Source: Bacteroidales bacterium UBA3663 (GTDB taxonomy: Bacteria > Bacteroidota > Bacteroidia > Bacteroidales > UBA3663). From it: a DNA stretch of 13,712 nucleotides. Each line of letters opens with the position of its first letter. The stretch's first letter is position 1. The translations under genes and the position numbers were made by a program. Shown here in pieces: positions 5,799 to 12,938 of this stretch. The notes below the pieces were generated by a model. It was not told where the DNA came from. It was given only the letters and a program-made list of their open reading frames with translations, and did no database searches. The stretch is from NCBI GenBank assembly GCA_002373755.1, contig DFJU01000155.1, positions 1 to 13,712 on the forward strand, written 5' to 3'.

Positions 5799-7733
5799 AT
5801 GAAAGCTTTAAAATCAAACTTCTGGCTGCTCGGCATCGCGCTGATGGCGGCGGCAACCATGAACTTCTCCTCATGCAAGGATGACGAAAACGGAGTTGAT
5901 ACCCCCGACAATCCTACGGGGCAGATTGACACCTTGAAAGTCGTTGAAGACGATCTGGAGGTGTTCCAAAACTTCTTTGTCGCAACCGACGAGACGGGTA
6001 ATTTCCACTACCGCCGTATGGGTGTTCCATTGTACGAGAGCGACACCGCCCACCTCTACATAGGCGTTGACAACTTGGACGAGGCTTTGCGCTATTTCAA
6101 CTACACCCTCGCCGACGACATCGAGCGGCAAGTTTCAGTTTCCAACACCTACACCTACACCCTTACCGACACCTTAGGCAACAGTCAGGGAACAGTGTCG
6201 TTTGTCCCTGGCAGCGGCACAACAGTGGCGGAAATTACAACCGATTTGGTTGATTTGAAGTATTTCAACAAGGTAACATTCCTGCAAAACAGCGCGTGGC
6301 CGCATAATTCGGGTGAAAAGATATGGCACAAGGGCGACATCCGCACATTCTCCTTTATGGGTAATATCTACAATGGATTGCAACCTGACGACAAGAACCT
6401 CAAATGGGTGCTTGTGCGCGAGGCTGGCAACGGCGTGAAACCTCTGTGGGCAACAATCACGCACAATTCGTATGGTTCATGGGTGGATAACAATGCATTT
6501 CAGTCTGTCAGACAATCAATTTATTGTCCCTCCAAATCTACAGCATTCGACATAAGCGCAATACTTCGTGCGGATTGGGATTTCTATGTCGGAAAATTCA
6601 ATGAGGCAAGTTGTGGAAAGTTGGATAGAGACGGATTATATTTTTGCAATGCAATTAGTTGGTGTTTGGGATATCTTTATCGTTTGATTTGCTATGGAAA
6701 AGATGATGACGAATGTTGGAGTATGTGGCATAATGTTGCTAAACCTACCCTTCTTGTAATCGACTGGCTCGACGACTACACCCCAGGCTTCTACAACTTG
6801 CTCGGAGCAGTTCCAAGCGAATCGGGCGGATCTGCCGCCAACCTTTTCGACAACAACCCTCAAACCAAATGGTGTAGCGATGAGGACAACAAGATAGAAA
6901 GCGAAATCAGCGGCGAGGATTGCTGGATGGTGGAGTTTATGGCCGAGAAACCCATCAAACCCACTGCCTACAATATGGTGACAGGCAACGACCAATCGGT
7001 GTTCCCTGGCCGAAGCCCCAGAATCTGGCGCATCTACGCCAAGAATAATCCTACTGATGTGTGGACGCTTATCGACCGCCGCGATAACACTAACAGTTAT
7101 CCCGAACGTATGACGGACGCTGACTGCTGGACTGGCAGTTGGAGTCTGACAGGCATTACTCAAAAGTATCAGTATTTCCGTGTGGAAATGTATGAGAACT
7201 GGGGCGACGACTGTTTCCAGATTTCAGAGTTCAAATTCGTTTACGACGAGAATGCGCCCGATGTGAACGGCGACGAACTTAGCTACTCCCTGATCGATGC
7301 CTCCGACGGAGAGCCGCAAAATCTGGCTGGCAACCTTTTCGACAACAACTTCGACACCAAGTGGTGCGTCGATGAGGACAACAAGAGCGGCATCCCGCTC
7401 GCCGACGACAAATGTTGGTTTGTGGAGTTCAAGGCATCGAAACCCATCACTCCCGCAGGTTACCATATGGTGACGGCCAACGATCAAACCTTGTTCCCCG
7501 ACCGCGCCCCGCGCAAATGGAGCCTCTTCGGTTTGAAGGACGGCTGGTGGGTTCGATTAGCCACCGTCGATAACACCAACACCGATGTCCTGCAAATGAC
7601 TAATGCCGACAAATGGACGGGCAACTGGTCCATCACCGAAAACAAGGGTGAGTATCAGATCTTCCGCCTGGAAATGTACGAGAACTGGGGTGGCGACTGC
7701 TTCCAGATTTCCGAGTTAGGTTTCAATTTCTAG
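5799..7733 (+). CDS. Surface lipoprotein with two discoidin-like modules, paralog B
   Basis: A 644-residue paralog of the preceding gene with the same layout: lipoprotein signal ending FSSC then KDDE, a shared N-terminal domain to about residue 218, a divergent core, and discoidin-like modules at about 332-482 and 496-644 carrying LFDNN..TKWC and FQISE motifs. I chose ATG 5799 over the in-frame ATG 5787 because it aligns exactly with the start of paralog A, and the short leader before it (AATTTCTAAA to AAAATTATG) is also shared. The gap to paralog A's stop is 52 bases, consistent with one operon. Its final codon is a CAG-to-TAG change relative to paralog A, leaving tandem stops TAG TAA and losing one terminal Gln. 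Function is unknown; ligand or glycan binding at the surface is inferred from the modules. Confidence 0.75.
   Translation: MKALKSNFWLLGIALMAAATMNFSSCKDDENGVDTPDNPTGQIDTLKVVEDDLEVFQNFFVATDETGNFHYRRMGVPLYESDTAHLYIGVDNLDEALRYFNYTLADDIERQVSVSNTYTYTLTDTLGNSQGTVSFVPGSGTTVAEITTDLVDLKYFNKVTFLQNSAWPHNSGEKIWHKGDIRTFSFMGNIYNGLQPDDKNLKWVLVREAGNGVKPLWATITHNSYGSWVDNNAFQSVRQSIYCPSKSTAFDISAILRADWDFYVGKFNEASCGKLDRDGLYFCNAISWCLGYLYRLICYGKDDDECWSMWHNVAKPTLLVIDWLDDYTPGFYNLLGAVPSESGGSAANLFDNNPQTKWCSDEDNKIESEISGEDCWMVEFMAEKPIKPTAYNMVTGNDQSVFPGRSPRIWRIYAKNNPTDVWTLIDRRDNTNSYPERMTDADCWTGSWSLTGITQKYQYFRVEMYENWGDDCFQISEFKFVYDENAPDVNGDELSYSLIDASDGEPQNLAGNLFDNNFDTKWCVDEDNKSGIPLADDKCWFVEFKASKPITPAGYHMVTANDQTLFPDRAPRKWSLFGLKDGWWVRLATVDNTNTDVLQMTNADKWTGNWSITENKGEYQIFRLEMYENWGGDCFQISELGFNF
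6453..6790 (+). other. Divergent core of paralog B
   Basis: Counterpart of 4420-4806. It is also AT-richer than its flanks and encodes about 113 residues with many Trp, Cys and Tyr. It keeps YCP and KFxEAxCGxLxR in the same order as paralog A, while almost everything else differs. Conserved DNA resumes at module 1. Confidence 0.55.
7284..7730 (+). repeat. Discoidin-like module 2 of paralog B, near-copy of 5291-5743
   Basis: Partner of the repeat at 5291-5743, with which it shares long identical DNA tracts, especially over the last 120-130 bases. Most differences there are single synonymous changes. Confidence 0.7.
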
Positions 7734-7843
7734 TAAAATTTGAAGGAATGGCGGCAGGGCGTTTTTGTGAGAAACCTTTTCCGCACCATCCCCATATAAC
7801 CAAACCTGTTTTAAATGTCGGTTGTATCGTCCGCTAGCTCCTT

Positions 7844-7897
7844 GTTAACGTTCTTCTGCCTTTTTGCTCCTTTAAAAGGTAGAAGAACGTCAGTAAC
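7844..7897. other. Long hairpin between the lipoprotein operon and the next unit
   Basis: Bases 7848-7864 pair with 7874-7890: ten perfect pairs (ACGTTCTTCT with AGAAGAACGT), one G-U, then six more (CCTTTT with AAAAGG), around a 9-base loop. An outer GTTA/TAAC pair (7844-7847 with 7894-7897) can add to the stem across a 3-base bulge. No T-run follows, so it is not a classical intrinsic terminator. It may instead be an mRNA-end stabiliser, a leader structure of the next gene, an operator-like DNA palindrome or a small-RNA element. The surrounding intergenic stretch (7737-7965) holds no convincing coding sequence. Confidence 0.6.
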
Positions 7898-7935
7898 CAC
7901 AGGACATCGTTGGCAGGTCGTCTGTAGATAATACA

Positions 7936-7950
7936 TTCTGAACACCTACT
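7936..7950 (+). promoter_or_regulatory. Copy 2 of the 15-base motif
   Basis: Reads TTCTGAACACCTACT, 15 bases before the ATG at 7966. It is identical over 14 consecutive bases (TGAACACCTACTTT, 7939-7952) to copy 1 at 114-127. It sits so close to the start codon that it may be a leader or promoter-proximal signal here. Confidence 0.35.
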
Positions 7951-7965
7951 TTAAATAACAAAACT

Positions 7966-8970
7966 ATGAAGAAAAGAATTTTGCGGTTGAGTTTGGTGAC
8001 CATCCTGTTGGCCACGGCAATGAGTGTGAGTTTCGTGTCTTGTGACGATGATGATGACAACGCCAGCCGTGGCGTTGACAATGGTTCTGCCCTGACGGGT
8101 ATTATCGACCCCGAGAGCGGTCTGCGACTGAAGTCATTCAGCAAACAAGTGTTGCATTATTCGGACGATGGTGTGCTTGAATCTGTCACTGCCACGTATG
8201 ACAATATGGAGGATCAGTACACTTTCGACTATCCTGCAAACAAAATAATAGAAACCTGGAAGTACTCCGAAGGTGAGACGGGCACCCAAATCTATTCGGT
8301 CAAATATAATGATCGAGGCTATATCACTGTTTTTGATACCGATTATGAAGAAGAGGGTTATGCTTCGTCCGAAAAAAACTCGTTCAATTATGATAGCGAA
8401 GGCCATATGTCGTCTTGCTCATTATATGGCGTAATAGACAGAATTAAAGATGGGGAACGGCTCTATTTGGAATGGAACTATAAGGTTACCTTTGACTGGA
8501 AAGATGGCCTGTTGCTGTATTTGGCTTTCGATGGTGAGGAAACTGAAAATGAAACGAAGTCATCAGGTTCCTATAAATATAAGTATTACTATGATGCCGA
8601 TTACCCAAATAAATATAAGCAGTGGGGCATATACCAAGGTTTCCCGACGGTAGGCGACACTTACTTTTTCCTTCCATTTATCGGGCTGATGGGTATCGGG
8701 CCTGATAGGTTGCCTTCAAGGATGACCTACATCGGAAACGATAATCAGGAAGACCCTGATCACAAGTGGAATTTCCGTTTCACTTTCAATGAGGATGGTT
8801 CTATGGCCACAATGGCAGGTTTCGAGTTTTCTTACGAATATGCAAATGGGAACGGAGAAACACGTCTGGCGGCTCCTTCGGGAATGCCGGTAAAAGAGGA
8901 AACAGGTTTCCGTCCGGAGCATCGGCATGCCCGCCTCTTCGGTGGCGTTCCTGTGACAGGTAAAGAATAA
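7966..8970 (+). CDS. Surface lipoprotein with DUF4595-like strand repeats
   Basis: A 334-residue lipoprotein. The signal peptide starts MKKR and its lipobox ends FVSC (Cys26). Five Asp residues follow at once, matching the acidic surface-export signal of Bacteroidota. The body has repeated short strand pairs with a Y/F-x-x-x-G pattern, such as VKYNDRGYI, FNYDSEGHM and FTFNEDGSM. These resemble DUF4595 and related beta-rich Bacteroidota lipoproteins with RHS/YD-like repeats. That family match is by pattern only. Residues 131-240 are rich in Tyr and Lys. No enzyme motif was found. The stop lies one base before the start of the acetyltransferase gene, so the two are probably translated from one message. 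Molecular function is unknown. Confidence 0.7.
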   Translation: MKKRILRLSLVTILLATAMSVSFVSCDDDDDNASRGVDNGSALTGIIDPESGLRLKSFSKQVLHYSDDGVLESVTATYDNMEDQYTFDYPANKIIETWKYSEGETGTQIYSVKYNDRGYITVFDTDYEEEGYASSEKNSFNYDSEGHMSSCSLYGVIDRIKDGERLYLEWNYKVTFDWKDGLLLYLAFDGEETENETKSSGSYKYKYYYDADYPNKYKQWGIYQGFPTVGDTYFFLPFIGLMGIGPDRLPSRMTYIGNDNQEDPDHKWNFRFTFNEDGSMATMAGFEFSYEYANGNGETRLAAPSGMPVKEETGFRPEHRHARLFGGVPVTGKE

Positions 8971-8971
8971 T

Positions 8972-9601
8972 ATGAATATCGAATTTGGAAAACTGAAACG
9001 CGAAGAACTGAAGGCTGCTGTGACACTCGCTGCCCGCGCCTATCAGGACTATGCCTACGTTGCTCTCTATTTTCCGGACGATGCTGAGCGCTGCCGAGGT
9101 CTGCACGCTTTCATGAACTGCGTGATGAAGAGCAACTTCGGCAGAGCGGATATTCTAGGGGCACGGATAGATGGACAACTTGTCGGCCGTGCTACCCTGG
9201 AATCTCCCGGTTATCAACCGCCTACGTTTTGGCAGAGCATCGTCAATGATGGCTGGAAGGTCTATTTCGCCGCCAACTGGAAGAATGTGAACGGCTATCT
9301 TGCCATGGACGAAGAGGCCAGTAAACCATGTCACGATTACCAGAAAACGAATCCCGGAGTGTGGTATCTCAGTATGTTCGAGGTCGATCCTCTCTTCCAG
9401 GGACAAGGCATCGGCACCCAGTTTCTGACTTATCAGGAGGACTATGTCCGTCAACGGGGTGGCAGCGAGATGGTTCTCTTTACGAACTCGGCAGAGAATC
9501 TTCGCTTCTATACCCGGCGAGGCTACGAAGTGTTTCATGCGTGCGAAATTGAGCACGATGGTAGGAAAGTAGGTAGTTGGAGTTTGAAGAAAACGTTATA
9601 A
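8972..9601 (+). CDS. GNAT-family N-acetyltransferase
   Basis: A 209-residue protein of the GCN5-related acetyltransferase family, which moves an acetyl group from acetyl-CoA to an amine. The acetyl-CoA binding loop is visible as Q143-G-Q-G-I-G in the strand-loop-helix context MFEVDPLFQGQGIGTQFL. It is followed by the typical C-terminal pattern of a strand (EMVLFTNS), AENLRFYTRRGYEVF and a final strand. There is no signal peptide, so it is cytoplasmic. ATG 8972 lies one base after the stop of the lipoprotein gene, suggesting translational coupling. The substrate is not predictable. Other acyl donors are possible in this superfamily. Confidence 0.85.
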   Translation: MNIEFGKLKREELKAAVTLAARAYQDYAYVALYFPDDAERCRGLHAFMNCVMKSNFGRADILGARIDGQLVGRATLESPGYQPPTFWQSIVNDGWKVYFAANWKNVNGYLAMDEEASKPCHDYQKTNPGVWYLSMFEVDPLFQGQGIGTQFLTYQEDYVRQRGGSEMVLFTNSAENLRFYTRRGYEVFHACEIEHDGRKVGSWSLKKTL

Positions 9602-9630
9602 ACTCAAGTTGCGCAGGTAAAGTAACACAG

Positions 9631-9668
9631 AAAAAGCCACCGCCCAAAATAGGACGATGGCTCTTTTT
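9631..9668 (+). terminator. Probable intrinsic terminator after the acetyltransferase gene
   Basis: AAAAAGCCACCG (9631-9642) can fold with CGATGGCT (9655-9662), with one mismatch, followed by CTTTTT. It lies 30 bases after the stop at 9601. The A-run before and T-run after the stem are typical of an intrinsic terminator. The stem is short and imperfect. Confidence 0.6.
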
Positions 9669-9891
9669 ATGATTCCTCGGCAGAAGTCACTTGACTTTCG
9701 ATATAAATGATTGAACGTAAACGAGTTATGCTGTCTGCTGTTTTATTGTACGTTGATTGCATTTTTGTTGATTTGCTAGTTGCATATTGCGCATTGGCCG
9801 TAATAAATGAAACGGATGATAGTTTTGAATTGCGTTTTAATCTGGGCTGAAAAAATGGTAAAATAGATTTATAAAGGGTACACATAATCAA

Positions 9892-9906
9892 TTTTGAACA
9901 ACTACT
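9892..9906 (+). promoter_or_regulatory. Copy 3 of the 15-base motif
   Basis: Reads TTTTGAACAACTACT, matching copy 1 at 14 of 15 positions. It is about 65 bases upstream of the -7 element of the nif3-nspC operon. Confidence 0.3.
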
Positions 9907-9970
9907 AATTGGCCGAAATGTCGTCTCGAAACAAGTTTATGGCCAATGATGCTTTTTTCATTTTTTTGCG

Positions 9971-9978
9971 TACCTTTG
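9971..9978 (+). promoter_or_regulatory. -7 promoter element TACCTTTG of the nif3-nspC operon
   Basis: Exact fit to the Bacteroidota consensus TAnnTTTG, placed 23 bases before the ATG at 10002, so the leader would be short. The usual upstream -33 box is not distinct because the region is a run of T. The context TACCTTTGCA is very typical of Bacteroidales housekeeping promoters. Confidence 0.65.
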
Positions 9979-10001
9979 CATCCTGAATAATATACTCACC
10001 T

Positions 10002-10823
10002 ATGACACATAACGACATTGCATCGCTCATCGAGCAGGTTGCTCCCTTGCAGTTGCAGGAGCACTACGACAACGCCGGATGGCAGCTGGGCGACCCCGAA
10101 CAAGAGACATCGGCCATCGTCACCACGCTCGATGTGACCGAAGAGACCATTCAATTGGCCGCAGATCAGGGCGCGAACCTGATTGTGAGCCATCATCCGC
10201 TGCTGTTCCACGGCGTGAAACAGATTAACCCGCGTCGCGACTATGTGAGCCGCACAATCATTGAGGCCATCCGCCACGACATCGCCATCTACAGCGCGCA
10301 CACCAATCTCGACAACGCTCCGCAGGGCGTGAACCGTCGCATCGGCGAGGTTTTGGGCTTGACCGATGTGCGTCCGCTTGCGCCATTGGCCACAACCCAG
10401 ACCGCCGGATTGCCGGCCGATTTCGTGAAACAATGCGGCAGCGGAATCGTCGGAAAGTTGCCTGCACCGATGTCAGCCTACGATTTTGCGCAGGTCGTGA
10501 AACAATTGTTCCACATTGATGCGCTTGTGACCAATGCGGCCGATGTCGATATCCAGCGCGAAATCCGCGTAGTGGCACTTTGCGGCGGGGCAGGAGACGA
10601 TTTCATTGCCGATGCCGTGCGCTGCGGTGCCGATGCTTTCCTCACGGGCGAAGTCGGCTACCATTTCTACTTCGGTCATCCCGAAATCTTCATCATGTGC
10701 GGCGGCCACTACGAGACCGAACAGTTCACGGCCGACCTGCTACGCGACCTCATCGGCCGAAAATATCCCGATCTGAAGGTCGTCGTCGCACCGAAATCCG
10801 CACCGACGGCCACAATTATCTGA
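10002..10823 (+). CDS. Nif3-like dinuclear metal centre protein
   Basis: A 273-residue member of the Nif3/YbgI family (also labelled GTP cyclohydrolase I type 2 homologs), cytoplasmic proteins that form hexameric rings with two metal ions per subunit. All expected ligands are visible: His64-His65 in IVSHHPLLFHG, His100 and Asp104 in AHTNLDNAPQGVN, and His236 with Glu240 in CGGHYETEQ, spaced as in Escherichia coli YbgI. The length fits the short form of the family, without the PII-like insertion of the roughly 370-residue members. It is the first gene of a five-gene run behind a good promoter. The biochemical role of the family remains uncertain; nucleotide or cofactor hydrolysis or a metal-related function has been proposed. 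Confidence 0.92.
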   Translation: MTHNDIASLIEQVAPLQLQEHYDNAGWQLGDPEQETSAIVTTLDVTEETIQLAADQGANLIVSHHPLLFHGVKQINPRRDYVSRTIIEAIRHDIAIYSAHTNLDNAPQGVNRRIGEVLGLTDVRPLAPLATTQTAGLPADFVKQCGSGIVGKLPAPMSAYDFAQVVKQLFHIDALVTNAADVDIQREIRVVALCGGAGDDFIADAVRCGADAFLTGEVGYHFYFGHPEIFIMCGGHYETEQFTADLLRDLIGRKYPDLKVVVAPKSAPTATII

Positions 10824-10844
10824 CAAACTTAACTACGTTGAAAA

Positions 10845-11222
10845 ATGATCGAAATTGGATTGAAACATACAAGCGAACTCGTTGTGAACGATGCTGTTAC
10901 GGCGATTAGTGTCGGCTCGGGCGATATGCCAGTGCTGGCCACTCCGTCGATGTTGGCGCTGATGGAAAATGCTGCGATGCTGGCTGTGGCCGATGCGTTG
11001 CTCGACGGATGCACCACGGTGGGCGGACATATCGAATCGTCGCATCTGAAGCCGTCGAAAATCGGCGATAAGGTCTTCGCTACGGCCGAGGTCACGAAGG
11101 TTGACGGCAAGAAAATAGAGTTCAAGGTGGCGGCTTTTTCCGGCGAAACGCTGTTGGGCGAAGGCATGCATCTGCGCTTTATCGTCGAGCGTGAAAAGTT
11201 TTTGGAAAGGTTGAACAAATAA
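10845..11222 (+). CDS. Hot-dog fold thioesterase, FlK-like
   Basis: A 125-residue single-domain hot-dog protein resembling the fluoroacetyl-CoA thioesterase (FlK, COG5496) family, which hydrolyses acyl-CoA thioesters. Thr33, Glu41 and His67 fall at spacings of 8 and 26 residues, the same as the Thr-Glu-His triad of FlK. Supporting context is ATPSMLALMENAA, the GGHIESSHLKPS strand and the C-terminal LLGEGMHLRFIV strand. It begins 21 bases after the Nif3 gene and its TAA overlaps the ATG of the nitroreductase by one base. True activity toward fluoroacetyl-CoA is not implied; a general acyl-CoA housekeeping role is more likely. Confidence 0.85.
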   Translation: MIEIGLKHTSELVVNDAVTAISVGSGDMPVLATPSMLALMENAAMLAVADALLDGCTTVGGHIESSHLKPSKIGDKVFATAEVTKVDGKKIEFKVAAFSGETLLGEGMHLRFIVEREKFLERLNK

Positions 11223-11731
11223 TGGATAACGATATGAATTTCTTGGAATTAGTCCGCAACCGGTACAGCTGCCGCAGCTATCGGCTGACAAGCATCGAAC
11301 CCGAAAAACTTGACTACATCATGGAGTGTGTCCGCATGGCTCCATCGGCCGTAAACAAGCAGCCGTGGCACTTCCGTATCGTGAGCGACGAAAGCGGGCT
11401 GAAGGCTCTCGGCCAATGCTACAACCGCGACTGGTTCTCCACCGCGCCGACGGTGATTGTGGCCTCGATCCGGCACGACGAGGAATGGGTGAGGGGCGAC
11501 GGCAAACCGCACGGCAACATCGACATCGCCATCGCCGTGGAACATCTCTGCCTGGCCGCCACCGAACAGGGTCTGGCGACGTGCTGGGTGTGCAACTTCG
11601 ATGCTGAGTTGTGCAAGAAAATGTTCGGAATGTCGGCCGATGAGGAGCCTGCTGTCCTGATTCCGATTGGCTACGCGGCCGATGAGGTGAAAGAGAAGAA
11701 ACGTAAATCCATCGACGAAATCGTTGATTGA
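11222..11731 (+). CDS. Nitroreductase-family FMN oxidoreductase
   Basis: A 169-residue small nitroreductase-fold protein, which usually binds FMN as a homodimer and reduces nitroaromatics, quinones or related substrates with NAD(P)H. Visible family features are the N-terminal RNRYSCRSY (phosphate-binding Arg residues), MAPSAVNKQPWHF, the NIDIAIAVEHLCLAATEQGLATCWVCNF helix and strand, and the late IPIGYA. The ATG at 11222 overlaps the previous stop as TAATG. A second in-frame ATG at 11234 gives the commoner family N-terminus (MNFLELV) and is an equally possible start. Physiological substrate is unknown. Confidence 0.9.
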   Translation: MDNDMNFLELVRNRYSCRSYRLTSIEPEKLDYIMECVRMAPSAVNKQPWHFRIVSDESGLKALGQCYNRDWFSTAPTVIVASIRHDEEWVRGDGKPHGNIDIAIAVEHLCLAATEQGLATCWVCNFDAELCKKMFGMSADEEPAVLIPIGYAADEVKEKKRKSIDEIVD

Positions 11732-11746
11732 CAGAAATTTAATCGA

Positions 11747-12916
11747 ATGACAAATATGATTGAGTCCGACATCCGTCCCGAAGAATACGCCAAATATCCG
11801 TCGCCGTGCTACGTGCTTGAAGAGCGGCTTCTGCGCCGTAACTTGCAGTTAATCAAGCGTGTGGCCGATACCGCTGACGTTGAAATTATCCTCGCATTCA
11901 AGGCATACGCGCTGTGGAAGACGTTCCCGATTTTCCGCGAATACATTGGCCACACAACAGCCAGTTCCGTGAGCGAGGCGCGTCTGGCGTTCGAGCAGTT
12001 CGGCTCTCCGGCGCACACCTACAGCCCGGCCTACACCGATGCCGATTTTCCGACCATCGTGCGCTGTTCGAGCCACATCACGTTCAATTCGCTCACGCAG
12101 TTCGAGCATTTTGCGCCATTGGCCAAGGGCGTTTCCCTCGGGTTGCGCGTCAATCCCGAATACAGCGAAATCGAGACCGAACTCTACAATCCGTGCGCTC
12201 CGGGCAGCCGTTTCGGGGTCTTGGCCGATGCCCTTCCCACGCAACTTCCGGCCGGCATCGAGGGCTTCCATTGCCACAACCATTGCGAATCGTCGGCCGA
12301 GGCGCTGGAACATTCGTTGCAGCATCTGGAGGCTAAATTCGGCCGATGGTTCCCGCAGCTGAAATGGCTCAACTTGGGCGGTGGCCATCTGATGACGCGC
12401 CGAGATTACGATGTCGAGCGGCTGATTGCCATCTTGAAAGGGCTGCACGCGCGCTATCCGTGGCTCAAAATCATCCTCGAACCGGGTTCGGCTTTCGGTT
12501 GGCAGACGGGACCGCTGATCTCGCGAGTGGTCGATATTGTCGAAAATCACGGCATCAAGACGGCCATCTTGAACGTATCGTTCGCCTGCCACATGCCCGA
12601 CTGCCTTGAAATGCCCTATTGGCCGACGGTGCGCGGTGCCGAGACGCTGGAAGGTGAGACTTCGACCGAGCCGAATGTCTATCGTTTGGGCGGAAACAGC
12701 TGTCTGAGCGGCGACTATTTGAGTTCGTGGCGTTTTGCGCAACCGTTGCACATCGGCGATTATGTCGTGCTTGAAGATATGCTGCACTACACCACGGTCA
12801 AGACGCACACCTTCAACGGCATTTCGCATCCGGCCATCGCGCTGCGCCATCTGGACGGCTCGATTGAGGTGCTACGCGAATTTGGCTACGAGGACTATAA
12901 AAATCGTATGGATTAA
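11747..12916 (+). CDS. nspC: Carboxynorspermidine/carboxyspermidine decarboxylase
   Basis: A 389-residue PLP-dependent fold type III decarboxylase (alanine racemase-like barrel) that removes CO2 from carboxy(nor)spermidine, the last step of the aspartate-semialdehyde route to spermidine or norspermidine used by gut Bacteroidota. Visible landmarks are PSPCYVLEE near the N-terminus, Lys52 in LAFKAYALW (Schiff-base lysine), FHCHNHCE around His177, the phosphate-binding GGGHLMTRRDYD at 211-222, EPGSAFGW from Glu245, CHMPDCLEMPYWP, and Cys319 in GGNSCLSGDY, the active-site Cys supplied by the partner subunit. Length is normal for the family. It starts 15 bases after the nitroreductase stop. An alternative start is ATG 11756. 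The carboxyspermidine dehydrogenase partner is not in the window. Confidence 0.95.
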   Translation: MTNMIESDIRPEEYAKYPSPCYVLEERLLRRNLQLIKRVADTADVEIILAFKAYALWKTFPIFREYIGHTTASSVSEARLAFEQFGSPAHTYSPAYTDADFPTIVRCSSHITFNSLTQFEHFAPLAKGVSLGLRVNPEYSEIETELYNPCAPGSRFGVLADALPTQLPAGIEGFHCHNHCESSAEALEHSLQHLEAKFGRWFPQLKWLNLGGGHLMTRRDYDVERLIAILKGLHARYPWLKIILEPGSAFGWQTGPLISRVVDIVENHGIKTAILNVSFACHMPDCLEMPYWPTVRGAETLEGETSTEPNVYRLGGNSCLSGDYLSSWRFAQPLHIGDYVVLEDMLHYTTVKTHTFNGISHPAIALRHLDGSIEVLREFGYEDYKNRMD

Positions 12917-12938
12917 ATCAAGAATTTGAGAATTGTCG

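Larger units (their letters stand above)
9602..10001. other. 400-base intergenic region without a convincing gene
   Basis: Holds a terminator-like hairpin (9631-9668), copy 3 of the 15-base motif (9892-9906) and the promoter of the following operon (9971-9978). The part from about 9670 to 9890 is AT-rich. Its only sizeable open frame is a 74-codon minus-strand reading (9667-9891) without recognisable features, which I take as chance. No tRNA or mobile-element remnant was seen. Confidence 0.6.

Noticed and set aside
3767..7733. Tandem paralogs as a phase-variable shufflon or retroelement-diversified system
   Set aside because: No recombinase, no inverted recombination sites, and no reverse transcriptase or template repeat seen in the window. 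Divergence plus gene conversion explains the pattern.
7748..7837. 29-codon plus-strand frame after paralog B
   Set aside because: Very short, no coding-like composition, and no start context or conservation clue.
9667..9891. 74-codon minus-strand frame in the large intergenic region
   Set aside because: AT-rich, no recognisable domain or signal peptide, and it begins inside the terminator T-run. Most likely chance.
11849..12850. 333-codon open frame on the minus strand opposite nspC
   Set aside because: Antisense shadow of nspC, whose PLP and active-site motifs are all intact. The translation shows no family features.
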